A stretch of DNA of 9,295 nt from Deltaproteobacteria bacterium (GCA_031267005.1 JAIRZX010000387.1:1-9295), one strand, 5' to 3'. Shown: positions 1-6,994, counted from the first letter of the stretch. Numbers and translations: made by a program. The notes: a model not told the origin generated them from the letters alone.

Positions 1-210
1 AGGGTGCGTACGGGCCGCCTGTGGCGGCGGCCGTCGCGGCCGAGGGTGCGTACGGGCCGCCTTTGGCGGCGGCCGTCCCGGCCGCGGCGGCGTACGGGCG
101 GGCTTTGGCGGCGGCCGTCCCGCCCGCGGCGGCGTACGGGCGGGCTTTGGCGGCGGCCGTCCCGCCCGCAGCGGCGTGCGGGCGGGCTTTGGCGGCGGCC
201 GTCCCGCCCG
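1..210 (-). repeat. 42-bp tandem repeat, 5 copies
   Basis: Units at 1-42, 43-84, 85-126, 127-168 and 169-210 differ at only a few bases. Read on the minus strand inside the DsbG-like gene they encode the 14-residue unit AAAKARPYAAAGGT, with variants such as KGGPYAPSAA nearer the edge. The array may continue beyond position 1. Confidence 0.93.
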
Positions 211-916
211 GCGGCGCCTTCCTGGCCCTGCGGGAGGAGGCCGGCCTGTCCGCCCACGGGTCGTAACGCAAGGGGCGCTCCCAGGGCTCCTTGCCCTCGG
301 GGTAGGGGGCCCGCAGCCCCAGGGAGTCGAGGTTGGCGATCCTCGGGAGCGCGGCCCGGGGGAGGTAGATCCCCTCCCAGTAGACGGCGAAGTGGGGGAG
401 CTCGGGCATGTCGGACCCCAGGAGCTTCCTGAACCAGTAGGTGTTGTACAGCACCGCCTGCGCCTCGGCGCTCAACCCGGCCCCGAGGGTGAACTGCGGG
501 TCCTTGCAGGGGGAGGCGGCGTCCCCGCCGGAGTCGAGCCAGTTGAAGTAGGCCTTCTTGCCGCGCCCGCCGAAGTAGACCCCTTTCGGGTCCGGGCCCG
601 AGATGCGGAGCCTCCCGTCCGTGAGGAAGCGCTCGGCCAGGGGCATGGAGCCGGGCATGACGTGCAGCGGCACCCGCAACACGTCGGCCCCGTCGCCCAT
701 GCGCGTGATGAGCTGGGGGTGGGAGTCCAGCCCAGAGCAGTTCCGGCTCATTGGGTCGTAGAAGGCGTAGACCATGATTCCGGCCATGAAGTGGATTCCT
801 TCGCGGGAGCCGGTCCTCAGCATGCCGGTGAAGACGGCGCGGCCGTCGCCGAGCCCCTCGCCCTCGCGGGCGATGGAGCACTCTTCGTTAGGGTAAAAGT
901 CGATTGATTTTTCCAT
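1..916 (-). CDS. DsbC/DsbG-like thioredoxin-fold protein with repeat tail (partial, 3' end off the left edge)
   Basis: The frame is open from an ATG at 916 to the window edge (305 codons seen). The start is fixed by AAGGAG at 922-927, five bases upstream, and by an in-frame TAA four codons before the ATG. No signal peptide or membrane segment is visible (begins MEKSIDFYPN). Residues about 40-200 read as a DsbC/DsbG-type thioredoxin fold: a hydrophobic strand into YAFYDPMSRNC (49-60), then LRVPLHVMPGS (80-90), then NTYWFRKLLG (158-167), with LPHFAVYW (173-180) at the usual cis-proline position. In DsbG the active site is D-P-x-C-P-x-C; here it is D-P-M-S57-R-N-C60, so the first cysteine is serine. 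From about residue 237 the protein becomes a 14-residue Ala/Lys/Pro/Tyr repeat that continues to the edge. It resembles the central domain of the 1445-4543 gene. Redox activity is doubtful with one active-site cysteine. Family call is moderately sure; function and location are unknown. Confidence 0.65.
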   Translation of the reverse strand, partial: MEKSIDFYPNEECSIAREGEGLGDGRAVFTGMLRTGSREGIHFMAGIMVYAFYDPMSRNCSGLDSHPQLITRMGDGADVLRVPLHVMPGSMPLAERFLTDGRLRISGPDPKGVYFGGRGKKAYFNWLDSGGDAASPCKDPQFTLGAGLSAEAQAVLYNTYWFRKLLGSDMPELPHFAVYWEGIYLPRAALPRIANLDSLGLRAPYPEGKEPWERPLRYDPWADRPASSRRARKAPPGGTAAAKARPHAAAGGTAAAKARPYAAAGGTAAAKARPYAAAAGTAAAKGGPYAPSAATAAATGGPYAP

Positions 917-1049
917 AAATTCTCCTTAACAAGCGCCTCGCGGCGCGTTTCATGCGGGGCGGCGCCTGGCGACGGCCCGCGTTCCACCCCTCAGCTATAG
1001 GCGCCTGGGGCAACATGTCCAGAAGTTTTTCCGTAGGGTCGCGACTCAT
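888..1049 (-). CDS. possible small basic protein, 53 residues
   Basis: An ATG at 1049 opens a 53-codon frame ending in TAA at 888-890. A weak AAGGG (1058-1062) lies eight bases upstream. The start MSRDPTEKLLDMLPQAP looks amphipathic and protein-like, followed by a strongly basic stretch (KRAARRLLRRI, residues 34-44). It overlaps the first 29 bases of the DsbG-like gene in another frame, so its last residues are constrained by that gene. Third-position GC is visibly lower than in the neighbouring conserved domains, and it resembles no family I recognise. It could equally be chance reading through the leader of the downstream gene. Confidence 0.3.
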   Translation of the reverse strand: MSRDPTEKLLDMLPQAPIAEGWNAGRRQAPPRMKRAARRLLRRIYGKINRLLP

Positions 1050-1444
1050 CTCGTATTCCCTTGGTGTAATGGTAGACGCGCGGTTCGCGCTGGTCGTTGC
1101 GGTAGGCGCGCGGTTTATCGCGGGTCGTTATGGTAGACGCGCGGTTTACGCGGGTCGTTATGGTAGACGCGCGGTTCGCGCGGGGTTAAGGGGGGGACTC
1201 CCGGAACTGGCCGACGGCAGATATTCCCGCCGACGAGGGCGAAGGCTGGCCAGGCGAGCCAGAAGGCCCGCCGGAGAGTCGGGTTGGCCAGCGCGTGAGC
1301 GCTTAAGGCGTTTCCCGTGTATTTACTGCCGTTGAAAACCCAGCGCATGGGGCCTTAGTGTCAGGAATTTGGGGATTGATGTGCGGGGGATGTCGTTTTG
1401 AGCTTCGGCAGGCCGGATACCCAATTCGACAGATCCTCCCGGAT
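917..1444. other. 528-base gap between the two DsbG-like genes
   Basis: The gap holds a 30-bp tandem repeat (1071-1190), the possible 53-residue gene at 888-1049, and the ribosome binding site AAGGAG at 922-927 for the downstream gene. A 77-codon minus frame (1115-1348) runs into the repeats and is not convincing as a gene. I see no clear rho-independent terminator after the stop at 1445 and no confident sigma-70 promoter on either strand. Confidence 0.6.
1071..1190. repeat. about 30-bp tandem repeat, 4 copies, intergenic
   Basis: Units begin at 1071, 1101, 1132 and 1162, each starting GGTAGACGCGCGGTT or close to it and joined by GGGTCGTTAT-type spacers. One unit is 31 bp and the last is partial, so the array does not keep a reading frame, which argues that it is non-coding. 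The unit resembles the D-arm of a leucine tRNA on the plus strand, but no acceptor, anticodon or T arm can be built around it. Confidence 0.85.
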
Positions 1445-4400
1445 TCACCGTCCTGAATCTGGTTGCGGCAGGATGTTCGGCCCCAGCAGGCTTGAATCCT
1501 TCATGGGCCCCTTGCCGCCTAGTGAATCCGGGAGGTTTCGGAACCCTTCCGCTCCGGAAAGGATTTTGCGGTCCGGCAGTTTGATTTCGGCGTGCTTTGC
1601 GGATACGGCCGCTCGGGAATCAGGTTCGTACACTGACAAACGAGGCTTCTTCCCGGATCCGGCCGGCACGTAAACGTCGGGAACGGAGCCCTTCGGCGAG
1701 GTAACGTTCGGAAGCGGTGCCGCAGGATAGGCCAAAGCCGGAGATGGAGCCGGAGATGCCGCCGGAGACGCCGCCGGTAGCGTTCCGGCCAACTCAGGGG
1801 GTTCCGGGGGAAGGGCCAGGACGGGGACTGTCCCGGCAGGGCCGTTTAGGAGCGGGGTTCCGTTAACGCCGTAAAGTACGCCGCCGGAAGAGACTGCTGT
1901 CGTCGGCTTCTTTTGGCGTCCTTGGGGAACCGCGGGGCAGCCGCGCTTCCCGGAGCCGGGGCCCGGAGTCTGGACACGCATGACGTCCGCCGAGCCCGAA
2001 GCGCAGGGCGTCGTTCCGGCGGGCCCGCCGAAGCCCATGGCCGGTTCCGTTCCGGACGAAGTTTTGACGGGTTTGCCAAAAATCCCGCTCGATGCCGCGC
2101 CGACGTGATTCCCGGAGGAAGCGGCGGATACGGTCTCGGTCGGCACCAAGTCTTGCGAGCCGGATGCTTTTGATTCGGGATTCAGGGAGGCCTCGCCGTC
2201 TGCCTTCCCCGGAGCCACGGAGCCAGCTTCCGCGAACCTTTTGGAGGAATCGGCCGCCTCGGCGAGTTCGGACGCGGCGCCGGCTTTTCCGCTGGGTTTT
2301 ATGAGCGCCTCCGAGAGCTCGTCCGGGCCCGCCAAGCCCAGCGCCCAGGCCTTCAGCGCGGACAACCCGCCGGAAAGGGCGTTCGGGCCGGTATCGGACT
2401 CCGATCCCATTTTCGCCGTATAACCCGCTACTGCCTCCGAACCCTTTCCGGCCTCCGGGACATTTCTGTCATCCGAGCCGTCGGCGATGGCCTTCTTCCA
2501 TTCGAAGAAGCCGTTTCCCGCCCTTTTGGGCTGGTCGGCTGCAAGGTCGGACTTAACGGGCACGGGAGCGGCGGCCTTGAGGGATTTGATCGCCTGGTAC
2601 AACCGGGCAGTGACGAAATTGACAGCGGCGTAGAGGATTACGGGAGGCTTTTCAGGCTGGGTTACTTGCCCGACGAGTGCGGGCTCAGGCCTTCCGATGC
2701 CGTCCAGGTCCGACAGGCCGCAGTAGAGCCCGTAGGGACGCTCCTCTTCTTTCTCGCCTTCGGCAAGATCGCCCGACTTTCCAACGAGGCCCTCAGTCAC
2801 CTGAGCCGCCTCGCCAGTCACTTGAGCCGCCTCGCCAGTCACCTGAGCCGCCTCGGGAGTTGCATCCGGAACGGGAGTTGTTTCCGGAACGGGAGTTACA
2901 TCCTGACCGGGAGTTGTTCTCGGACCGTGAGTTGCGGCCGGACCGGGAGTTGCGGACCGATCGGGCGGAGCGGACGACAAGCCGGTCAGCTCGGCGGATA
3001 TGGTTGGGAGCGGCCTGGACGGCCCTGTCGAGGGCGCTGAGCCAGTTTCGCGAGCTGCCCTGTCGGCGCTTCCGACACCGCCAAGGCCGCGCGCGGGCTC
3101 CCTGTCGATTCTGGCCGCGTCGATTTCGCCGGGAAGCGGGACACCCAGGCGGCTTTTAAGTACCCCTCCCTCGCGCCAGAAGGCCACTGGGCTCGCCGGC
3201 TCTGCCTCCCGGCCGATGATGCTCCGGAAGCGCCAGGTGTTCTCGAGGACTCGGGACGGCCCGAACCACTCCCCTTCGGGGATAGCCGGGCCTCCGGCCA
3301 GGGCCGCGCCGTCCGCCCTGCCCCAGAACCTAACGTCCGCCTCGGCCTCGCCCGTCGCGGGAAGCCTCCCCTCGCGGAGGAAGTACTCGCCGTGGCCGAG
3401 GGAACCCGGAATGGCGTTTACCGGCGCCCAGAGGATTTCCGCCCCGGCCCGCAAGAGGGCGTCCACCGCATCGGACTCCATCAGCTCAGCCGCGACGGGG
3501 CAAAGCGGATCGAAGGCCACGGTTACCCTGCGGCGGGAGTTTCCCCTGGCGGGATACGGCGCGGGGGCGGCCGCCCCCGCGCCCCGGGGAACCGCGATGC
3601 CGTTCATCGCGGCCAGGCAGTGTTCAGTCATGATCCCTCCAAGCTTTCGGGCAAGATCCTCGCCGTCCGGACCGTAGATCCTTCCGGTGGCGAGGCTGCC
3701 GTCGTTTAACAGGTACGCCGAGGCGGCTGTCCCCTCCGGGCGCCCGGAGGAGGGGCTTACGGCCCGCACGATAAGCGCCGAGACCACCGCGCCCTCCCCG
3801 ACTGGGTATGAAGCCTCGGCGAGGGCCCGGCCGCCGGAGGCCTTCGCGACCAGGCTGTTCGCCTCCGGGAGCGCCTCCGCGGCCCCGGCCGCCAGTTCGC
3901 GGCCGCGCCGGGGGATCGTGTTCGGCGCGCTGCCCCCCGTGTTCGCGGAATCGCCGCGGATGCTGGCGGAGGGACCGCCGGAAGCCGCGGAGCCAAGCCC
4001 CGGACCGCCCTTTACCGAGTTTCCGGGACGGCTGGCCCGAACGGCCGCTTCGCCTCCGGGTCCGTCGTCCGCCAACCGTGCGGGGGAGGCGGGGGAACCG
4101 CCGTTCTTAACTGGCCCCTTCGCGCCTTTCGCGGCGTAAGCGGCTGGGCTGGACCGCATCCGGTTTACGGAGGGGCTTTCGCCGGGACGGAAGCCTTGGA
4201 GTCGGGATAAGGCCTCCGGACGCCCTTCCCCGGCCGGCCGCCGCGCTTCGGCGGAAGCGCCTGAGGTCCTCCCGGGCAAGCCGACGGCGCCGCCCGGGAA
4301 GCCGTAAGGGCCGTGGCCCGGAGGAGGCGCCTCGGCTTCGGCGGCCTTTCGTCCCCTTCCGGCGCCGGGGGATAGGCCGTCGCGCAGCAAGCCGCCTTCC

Positions 4401-4543
4401 GCGGGGCGGGCGCCCGCGAATCCCTCAGTGTCCGGATAACCCGCAGGCAGGCTCCAGGCGGGGACCGCCAGGCGCGCGCCCGATAAGCACGCCGCCATGA
4501 AGGACAGCGCTAAAGCCGTCCTGAACGGAATTCTGCAATTCAC
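1445..4543 (-). CDS. exported low-complexity protein with embedded DsbC/DsbG-like thioredoxin fold, 1032 residues
   Basis: I chose the GTG at 4543 because GGAG lies seven bases upstream and the product then begins with a clear export signal. An ATG 13 codons earlier falls inside an intergenic repeat and adds Arg/Pro-rich sequence. The signal is residues 1-34, either signal-peptidase I after WSLPA or a lipobox-like MAAC at Cys19. Residues 35-245 are Gly/Pro/Ser/Ala-rich. Residues 275-480 match a DsbC/DsbG fold: YLLNDGSLATGRIYGPDG (277-294), VAFDPLCPVAAEL (342-354), WAPVNAIPGS (372-381), NTWRFRSIIG (435-444) and the cis-Pro-like SPVAFW (451-456). The redox site is C348-P-V-A351, lacking the second cysteine. 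Residues 530-583 hold two tandem repeats, 590-660 look more ordered (YGLYCGLSDLDGIG; VILYAAVNFVTARLYQAIK), and the rest is disordered to the C-terminus. Known DsbG is about 250 residues, so most of this protein is extra. A T4SS-linked role is inferred from position. Confidence 0.7.
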   Translation of the reverse strand: MNCRIPFRTALALSFMAACLSGARLAVPAWSLPAGYPDTEGFAGARPAEGGLLRDGLSPGAGRGRKAAEAEAPPPGHGPYGFPGGAVGLPGRTSGASAEARRPAGEGRPEALSRLQGFRPGESPSVNRMRSSPAAYAAKGAKGPVKNGGSPASPARLADDGPGGEAAVRASRPGNSVKGGPGLGSAASGGPSASIRGDSANTGGSAPNTIPRRGRELAAGAAEALPEANSLVAKASGGRALAEASYPVGEGAVVSALIVRAVSPSSGRPEGTAASAYLLNDGSLATGRIYGPDGEDLARKLGGIMTEHCLAAMNGIAVPRGAGAAAPAPYPARGNSRRRVTVAFDPLCPVAAELMESDAVDALLRAGAEILWAPVNAIPGSLGHGEYFLREGRLPATGEAEADVRFWGRADGAALAGGPAIPEGEWFGPSRVLENTWRFRSIIGREAEPASPVAFWREGGVLKSRLGVPLPGEIDAARIDREPARGLGGVGSADRAARETGSAPSTGPSRPLPTISAELTGLSSAPPDRSATPGPAATHGPRTTPGQDVTPVPETTPVPDATPEAAQVTGEAAQVTGEAAQVTEGLVGKSGDLAEGEKEEERPYGLYCGLSDLDGIGRPEPALVGQVTQPEKPPVILYAAVNFVTARLYQAIKSLKAAAPVPVKSDLAADQPKRAGNGFFEWKKAIADGSDDRNVPEAGKGSEAVAGYTAKMGSESDTGPNALSGGLSALKAWALGLAGPDELSEALIKPSGKAGAASELAEAADSSKRFAEAGSVAPGKADGEASLNPESKASGSQDLVPTETVSAASSGNHVGAASSGIFGKPVKTSSGTEPAMGFGGPAGTTPCASGSADVMRVQTPGPGSGKRGCPAVPQGRQKKPTTAVSSGGVLYGVNGTPLLNGPAGTVPVLALPPEPPELAGTLPAASPAASPAPSPALAYPAAPLPNVTSPKGSVPDVYVPAGSGKKPRLSVYEPDSRAAVSAKHAEIKLPDRKILSGAEGFRNLPDSLGGKGPMKDSSLLGPNILPQPDSGR
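2796..2858 (-). repeat. 21-bp tandem repeat, 3 copies, coding
   Basis: Units at 2796-2816, 2817-2837 and 2838-2858 are nearly identical and encode the heptad EAAQVTG three times (residues 564-583 of the large DsbG-like protein). The array directly abuts the 18-bp repeat at 2855-2962. Confidence 0.92.
2855..2962 (-). repeat. 18-bp tandem repeat, 6 copies, coding
   Basis: Six units of 18 bp start GGGAGTTG or a close variant at 2855, 2873, 2891, 2909, 2927 and 2945. They encode a six-residue Thr/Pro-rich unit (such as TTPVPD, VTPVPE, ATPGPA), likely an extended linker after the thioredoxin-like domain. Confidence 0.9.
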
Positions 4544-4550
4544 TGTATTT

Positions 4551-4554
4551 CTCC
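4551..4554 (-). promoter_or_regulatory. ribosome binding site deciding a GTG start
   Basis: GGAG on the minus strand sits seven bases before the GTG at 4543. The alternative ATG at 4582 overlaps the repeated GCCGTCTCTCAC element and would put a basic, proline-rich segment before the signal peptide, so the GTG is preferred. Confidence 0.6.
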
Positions 4555-4566
4555 GGGGCGGCGGGC

Positions 4567-4743
4567 GGCCGCCGTCTCTCACTTGGTTGGGGCCGGTAGA
4601 TGGCCGCCGAAGCGCGGGGGTGCCTGTAGATGGCCGCCGTCTCTCACGTGGTTGGGGCCGGTAGAGGGGCGCCGAAGCGCGGGGGCCGGTAGAGGGGCGC
4701 CGTAGCGCGGGGGCCTGAAGATGGCCGCCGAAGCGCGGGGGGG
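4567..4743. repeat. degenerate ~30-bp repeat array, intergenic
   Basis: Five related units (about 4591-4620, 4621-4655, 4656-4685, 4686-4713, 4714-4743) share GGTAGATGGCCGCCGAAGCG or variants and end in G runs. A second element, GGCCGCCGTCTCTCAC followed by TTGG or GTGG TTGG, appears at 4567-4590 and again 65 bases later at 4632-4655. Unit lengths of 28, 30 and 35 break any reading frame, consistent with non-coding DNA. Confidence 0.85.
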
Positions 4744-4976
4744 CCGGGGACGGCTGACTGCGGGCGCCGGAAAGCCGAGGTTGCGGGTCGCGGTCGCAGA
4801 ATGAGGGTTAGCCTCCGCGCGGACTTTGGGGCGGGCTGCTACCGGTTTCGCGCCTGCGCCTCCTCGGGCGGCGCCTTCCCTCCGGATCGCCAAGCCAGGC
4901 CTTTCGGGCGCCTCGCCCGTTTCTCCGCCATCCGGGGGGGGGGCCGCTGCCGCAGGCTCGCTTGCCCCGCCGGGGG

Positions 4977-5249
4977 CTAGAGCCTGGCGCGCCTTCTGAG
5001 GGCGGATTCGTCCGCGGCGGGCCTTACCGGCCCTACGAGGCGGGCGCGAGCCAGGAGAAGCGCCGCGTCGGGGGGTATGCCCAGCCTGTCCAGGACGAGG
5101 AGGGCCGCGGCGCACGCGGCGGCCAGCGCGAAGGTGGCCCAGGACCAGTGGAGGAGCCACAAGACGACGGGATAGGCCAGCCTGGCGTCGAAGACGAAAA
5201 GCCTCGGCCTCTCGGCCGTGTACGACCAGTGGCAGCGGGCTTCCGTCAC
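4977..5249 (-). CDS. icmT: IcmT/TraK-like type IVB secretion membrane protein, 90 residues
   Basis: The GTG at 5249 overlaps the dotB stop in GTGA (5246-5249), preceded by the purine-rich AAAGGGGGAGGAG inside dotB, so translation is probably coupled. The 90-residue product has about the length of Legionella IcmT (86 residues). It shows the family pattern: CHWSYTAERPRLFVFDAR (6-23), a hydrophobic run AYPVVLWLLHWSWATFALAA (25-44) continuing through ACAAALLVL (45-53), then DRLGIPPDAALLLARARLVG (54-73) and RPA. One long or two closely spaced membrane segments are likely, placing it in the inner membrane. IcmT/TraK lies directly after DotB/TraJ in Legionella-type and IncI loci, as here. Its biochemical role is poorly defined; in Legionella it is needed for a functional Dot/Icm system. 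The C-terminus RRRARL is basic. Confidence 0.82.
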   Translation of the reverse strand: MTEARCHWSYTAERPRLFVFDARLAYPVVLWLLHWSWATFALAAACAAALLVLDRLGIPPDAALLLARARLVGPVRPAADESALRRRARL

Positions 5250-6994
5250 CTCCTCCCCCTTTCCGCCTTGACGGCGGCCAAAGCCGACGGGAACAGGAGC
5301 CCCAGCTCCACGTCCCTCTCGACAGCGCGGAGAAGGGGCATGCCCCGCGCCTCGACGAGCTCGTCCATCGTCTGCGGGGCGCGGGAGAAGTCCTGGGACT
5401 GCAGGGCGTCGCGCATCGGCTGGTCCAGGACGAGCCACTCGCGCACGGCGCGCCTGCCGCCCGCGGGGCTGGGGAAGAGCCTCTGCTGCACGACGCACCT
5501 CAGGCTCGAGAACAGGGAGGCCGCGTAGCCCCTGCGCTCCGAGGCGCCGAAGACGTTTATGATCCTCAAGGGTGCCGCCGACACCGATTTGGTGTGGGCG
5601 GTGGCGTAGCAGGCGAGCCCCAGCTCCGCCGCCTCCAGGACCCCCTTCAAGGTTTCGGGGTCCCTGGCCTCCCCCACGAGCACGGCGTCCGCGGCCCTGC
5701 GCGTGAGGTTCCGGACCGCCTTCAGGAAGTCGGGCATGTGCCTGGGTATCTCCGACTGCTCCACGGGGGGGTGGAATCCCTTCACCATGGACAGGTCGAA
5801 CTCCACCGGGGACTCGTAGGTAGCGAGGTGCCTTCCCCCCCGCTCGACTATGCCCCTCATGACCGCGGCGAGGAATGTGCTCTTGCCCGAGCCCATGACC
5901 CCGGTAGCCAGCACGAGCCCGTTGTCGGGGAAGAGGGCCGCCGCGAGTTCCGGCTCGCACCCGAGCTCCTCCAGGCTCGGCGGCGCCCCGGGGATGAGCC
6001 TCAAGGTCAGCGTCAGCCCGGTCGATCGCCCGGAAACGACCCCGGCGGCGTTCCCGCGGAACCTGAGCCTCGCGAGCCTGGACTCGGCCACCTCGAACCC
6101 GAAGTCCAGATCCGAGCCTCCGAGCGCGATGGAGCTCGCCGCGGCGTTCCCCGAGGCCGAATCCAGGAGCGCGGCTATCTCGCCGGTCTCCATCTCCCTC
6201 CCGGAGCAGGTTCTCCAGACCCCGTCTATCCTCGCCGAGGCCCGGCTCCCGGAGGTCAAGACCAGATCCGAGAAGCCAAGCCCCTTCAGGTGCACCAGGA
6301 TGCCCTCCAGCGCCTCGAGGGTCGCCGGGAAGGCGTCAAGGTGGCGCGCCTCGGCAGGGATCGGCGGGCCCGCGCGCCGGCGGTCCCGATACGCCTCCCT
6401 TGGACCTGCGGCCAGTCCGTGTTCTTCGGGTCCGATAAGGTATATGCGGCAGGCGCTCTCGCCGGACGGCCCGGCGGGCGCTGAACGGGAGGACGGCCCG
6501 GCTGGCGCTGAGCGGGAGGACGTCTCGGCTGGCGCTGAGCGGGAGGACGGCCCGGCTGGCGCTAAGCGGGAGGACGGCCCGGCTGGCGCTGAGCGGGTGT
6601 CCAATCCGGCGGATTCCAAGTTCAGATAGTATTCGCCAATCGCGAATGGCTCCGACGTCTCCGACTTCTCAGACGACTCGGACGGCGCCGACGTCGCGGA
6701 CGAAGCGGACGTCGCGGACGACTCGGACGGAGCGGAACGGGCGTCCAACCCGGAGGAATCCAAGTTCATAGAACATTCGCGAATAGCGGACATTGCAGGG
6801 CGGGCGTCCAACCCGGATGATTCCAAATTCAAAGAGTATTCTCCGATCGCGGAGTTGTCGAAGCGGTCGCTTCGCTCGCTAAACGCGGAGCGCCGGTCGA
6901 GCGGAGGGAACGGAGAGAGCAAAGGGATCTGAGTGGGGGCGCAGTGCGCCGCGACCCTGACCGGAAAAAGCCTCGTGTCGGTATCGTCAGTCAT
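5246..6994 (-). CDS. dotB: DotB/TraJ-like type IVB secretion ATPase with repeat-rich N-terminal extension, 582 residues
   Basis: The ATG at 6994 overlaps the dotC stop (ATGA, 6991-6994), with GGAGG at 7001-7005. An ATG-less extension to 7126 only reads the end of dotC in another frame. Residues about 215-582 are a PilT/VirB11-family secretion ATPase: an N-terminal domain with LKGLGFSDLVLTSG (236-249), Walker A GVMGSGKST (365-373), Asp box ATYESPVEFD (391-400), Walker B AVLVGEARDPET (437-448) and His box ATAHT (464-468). All catalytic motifs look intact. DotB forms a cytoplasmic hexamer that drives T4BSS assembly and substrate transfer. Usual DotB is about 375 residues, so roughly 215 N-terminal residues are extra. 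These contain three copies of a 20-residue AIGEYxLNLESSGLDAR unit (48-89 and 118-137), a Ser/Ala/Glu stretch, and a nine-residue SAPAGPSSR repeat (135-178). This part is less GC-rich than the core. Confidence 0.9.
   Translation of the reverse strand: MTDDTDTRLFPVRVAAHCAPTQIPLLSPFPPLDRRSAFSERSDRFDNSAIGEYSLNLESSGLDARPAMSAIRECSMNLDSSGLDARSAPSESSATSASSATSAPSESSEKSETSEPFAIGEYYLNLESAGLDTRSAPAGPSSRLAPAGPSSRSAPAETSSRSAPAGPSSRSAPAGPSGESACRIYLIGPEEHGLAAGPREAYRDRRRAGPPIPAEARHLDAFPATLEALEGILVHLKGLGFSDLVLTSGSRASARIDGVWRTCSGREMETGEIAALLDSASGNAAASSIALGGSDLDFGFEVAESRLARLRFRGNAAGVVSGRSTGLTLTLRLIPGAPPSLEELGCEPELAAALFPDNGLVLATGVMGSGKSTFLAAVMRGIVERGGRHLATYESPVEFDLSMVKGFHPPVEQSEIPRHMPDFLKAVRNLTRRAADAVLVGEARDPETLKGVLEAAELGLACYATAHTKSVSAAPLRIINVFGASERRGYAASLFSSLRCVVQQRLFPSPAGGRRAVREWLVLDQPMRDALQSQDFSRAPQTMDELVEARGMPLLRAVERDVELGLLFPSALAAVKAERGRR
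6477..6600 (-). repeat. 27-bp tandem repeat, 4.6 copies, in dotB
   Basis: Units start GGCGCTGAGCGGGAGGACGG at 6477, 6504, 6531 and 6558, with a partial fifth at 6585. They encode the nine-residue unit SAPAGPSSR (one copy reads SAPAETSSR) just ahead of the ATPase core. Confidence 0.93.
6728..6853 (-). repeat. 63-bp direct repeat, 2 adjacent copies plus a third at 6584-6643
   Basis: Adjacent copies at about 6791-6853 and 6728-6790 encode SAIGEYSLNLESSGLDAR and SAIRECSMNLDSSGLDAR. A third copy, AIGEYYLNLESAGLDTR, lies at 6584-6643 beyond a Ser/Ala-rich spacer. The unit is amphipathic and less GC-rich than the ATPase, so it looks like an added module rather than simple codon slippage. Confidence 0.8.

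Larger units (their letters stand above)
4544..4976. other. 433-base gap between icmT-like and large DsbG-like genes
   Basis: The distal part (4567-4743) is a degenerate repeat array. The part next to icmT (4744-4976) has a 10-base G run at 4934-4943 and no frame with a believable start. A minus-strand frame crosses the whole gap (4579-5160) but overlaps icmT, is mostly Ala/Pro/Arg, and contains no good initiation site in the gap. No clear terminator with a T-rich tail and no obvious promoter are visible, so whether the downstream gene belongs to the dot operon transcript is open. Confidence 0.6.

Noticed and set aside
1..210. CRISPR array
   Set aside because: The 42-bp units are directly adjacent with no unique spacers, and they are in frame within a coding region.
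176..907. Long plus-strand frame opposite the small DsbG-like gene
   Set aside because: The minus strand carries motif-bearing sequence with a clean AAGGAG-ATG. The plus frame is an antisense shadow caused by high GC.
1061..1190. tRNA gene (the repeat unit resembles a leucine tRNA D-arm)
   Set aside because: Only the D-arm-like stretch is present. No matching 7-bp acceptor stem, anticodon arm or TTCGA-type T loop can be drawn, and the motif recurs every 30 bases.
1115..1348. 77-residue minus-strand frame starting MRWVFNGSKY
   Set aside because: Only a weak AAGG four bases before the ATG; it runs into the intergenic repeat, has no recognisable domain, and its second half is repeat-encoded Arg/Pro. 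It is possible but not supported.
1380..1444. Rho-independent terminator after the large DsbG-like gene
   Set aside because: Only short imperfect inverted repeats are present and no T-rich tail follows on the minus strand.
4579..5160. 193-residue minus-strand frame across the icmT gap
   Set aside because: It overlaps the well-supported icmT frame, is Arg/Pro/Ala-rich as expected of an out-of-frame reading in GC-rich DNA, and has no good start within the gap.
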